Source: Bog-756 sp963696495 (lineage in GTDB: Bacteria > Actinomycetota > Acidimicrobiia > Acidimicrobiales > RAAP-2). Taken from it: a stretch of 64,000 bases of DNA. Both the position numbers and the translations under genes were made by a program. Shown in pieces: positions 63,794-64,000 of the stretch. The DNA lies in the NCBI GenBank assembly GCA_963696495.1, contig CAVOKJ010000002.1:1488001-1552000 (forward strand), given 5' to 3'. Every line of letters starts with the position of its first letter. Position 1 is the stretch's first letter. The notes beneath the pieces are model-generated. The model was not told where the DNA came from and ran no database searches. It saw only the letters and a list, made by a program, of their open reading frames with translations.

Positions 63794-64000
63794 GTGAGCG
63801 ATGCCCTCGAATTCCTCGTCGACCTACTCGATCTCGAGCCCATCGAGGTCAACATCTTCCGTGGCGTGAACCCGAACGAGGAGCGCCAGCGGGTGTTCGG
63901 TGGTCAGGTCGCCGCCCAGTCGCTGATGGCCGCCGGCCGGACGGTGGAGATCGGCCGGCCCCACTCCCTGCACGCCTATTTCCTGCGGCCGGGGGACCCG
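63794..64000 (+). CDS. tesB: Acyl-CoA thioesterase II, N-terminal part (runs off window)
   Basis: The 69 visible codons read MSDALEFLVDLLDLEPIEVN, then FRGVNPNEERQRVFGGQVAA and HSLHAYFLRPGDP. This is the first hot-dog repeat of TesB/Acot8-type thioesterases, with FGGQVAAQSL as the conserved helix. The family hydrolyses acyl-CoA to fatty acid and CoA. GTG 63794 follows GAGAGGAT. It is divergent from the GH1 gene with about 106 bp between; no strong promoter is seen there. Confidence 0.88.
   Translation, partial: MSDALEFLVDLLDLEPIEVNIFRGVNPNEERQRVFGGQVAAQSLMAAGRTVEIGRPHSLHAYFLRPGDP

Overview
The window is very GC-rich (around 70% by eye) and reads as actinobacterial chromosome. The evidence is a DprE1-DprE2 pair, a GuaB3-type IMP dehydrogenase relative, a CIRCE-controlled groESL operon, an MptB-like membrane mannosyltransferase, the coiled-coil insertion near the N terminus of RpoC, TTG and GTG starts, and -10 elements of the form TANNNT. 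A deep-branching, non-mycobacterial lineage such as Acidimicrobiia fits best, but that placement is inference. No phage, transposon, CRISPR array or defence island was found. The window is almost entirely core genome.

Left edge (1-7.4 kb): the end of dprE1 overlaps dprE2 on the + strand. It converges on a minus-strand run of pcrA, guaA, guaB3 and a CoA-type Nudix hydrolase.

Minus-strand run (7.4-56.4 kb). Read in the direction of transcription, from high to low coordinates, the order is: tRNA-Thr, tRNA-Met, rpmG, tRNA-Trp, secE, nusG, rplK, rplA, L10 leader, rplJ, rplL, rpoB, rpoC, rpsL, rpsG, fusA, tuf, rpsJ. The S10, spc and alpha clusters follow (rplC to rplQ with secY, adk, map, infA, rpmJ and rpoA), then truA, rplM, rpsI, glmM, glmS, acpS, nnr, alr, a family-4 uracil-DNA glycosylase, tsaE, tsaB, rimI, tsaD and groES-groEL. 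The rif, str, S10, spc and alpha operons are therefore one uninterrupted block. It is subdivided by predicted promoters (before rpoB, rpsL, rplC, rplM and groES) and by hairpins.

Right side (56.4-64 kb): mixed orientation and more accessory. It holds a Pat-like GNAT acetyltransferase, the MptB-like mannosyltransferase, a divergent TetR/SRPBCC pair with a palindromic operator between them, tRNA-Tyr, yajQ, a small membrane protein overlapping a COG4280-type membrane protein, a GtrA-like flippase, a GH1 glycosidase and the start of tesB.

Three patterns stand out. (1) About ten genes have a TANNNT element 5-9 nt before the start codon and no Shine-Dalgarno, which indicates leaderless transcription. 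(2) Many core proteins carry low-complexity tails or inserts (L29 with a His-Asp repeat, L22 with a long Asp-Thr tail, L4, S3, L10, NusG, GuaA, PcrA), several encoded by short tandem repeats. (3) infA has no canonical start at the expected place. The Shine-Dalgarno points to CTG. I did not find a clearly new multi-gene system; the novelty candidates are these regulatory and protein-architecture oddities.
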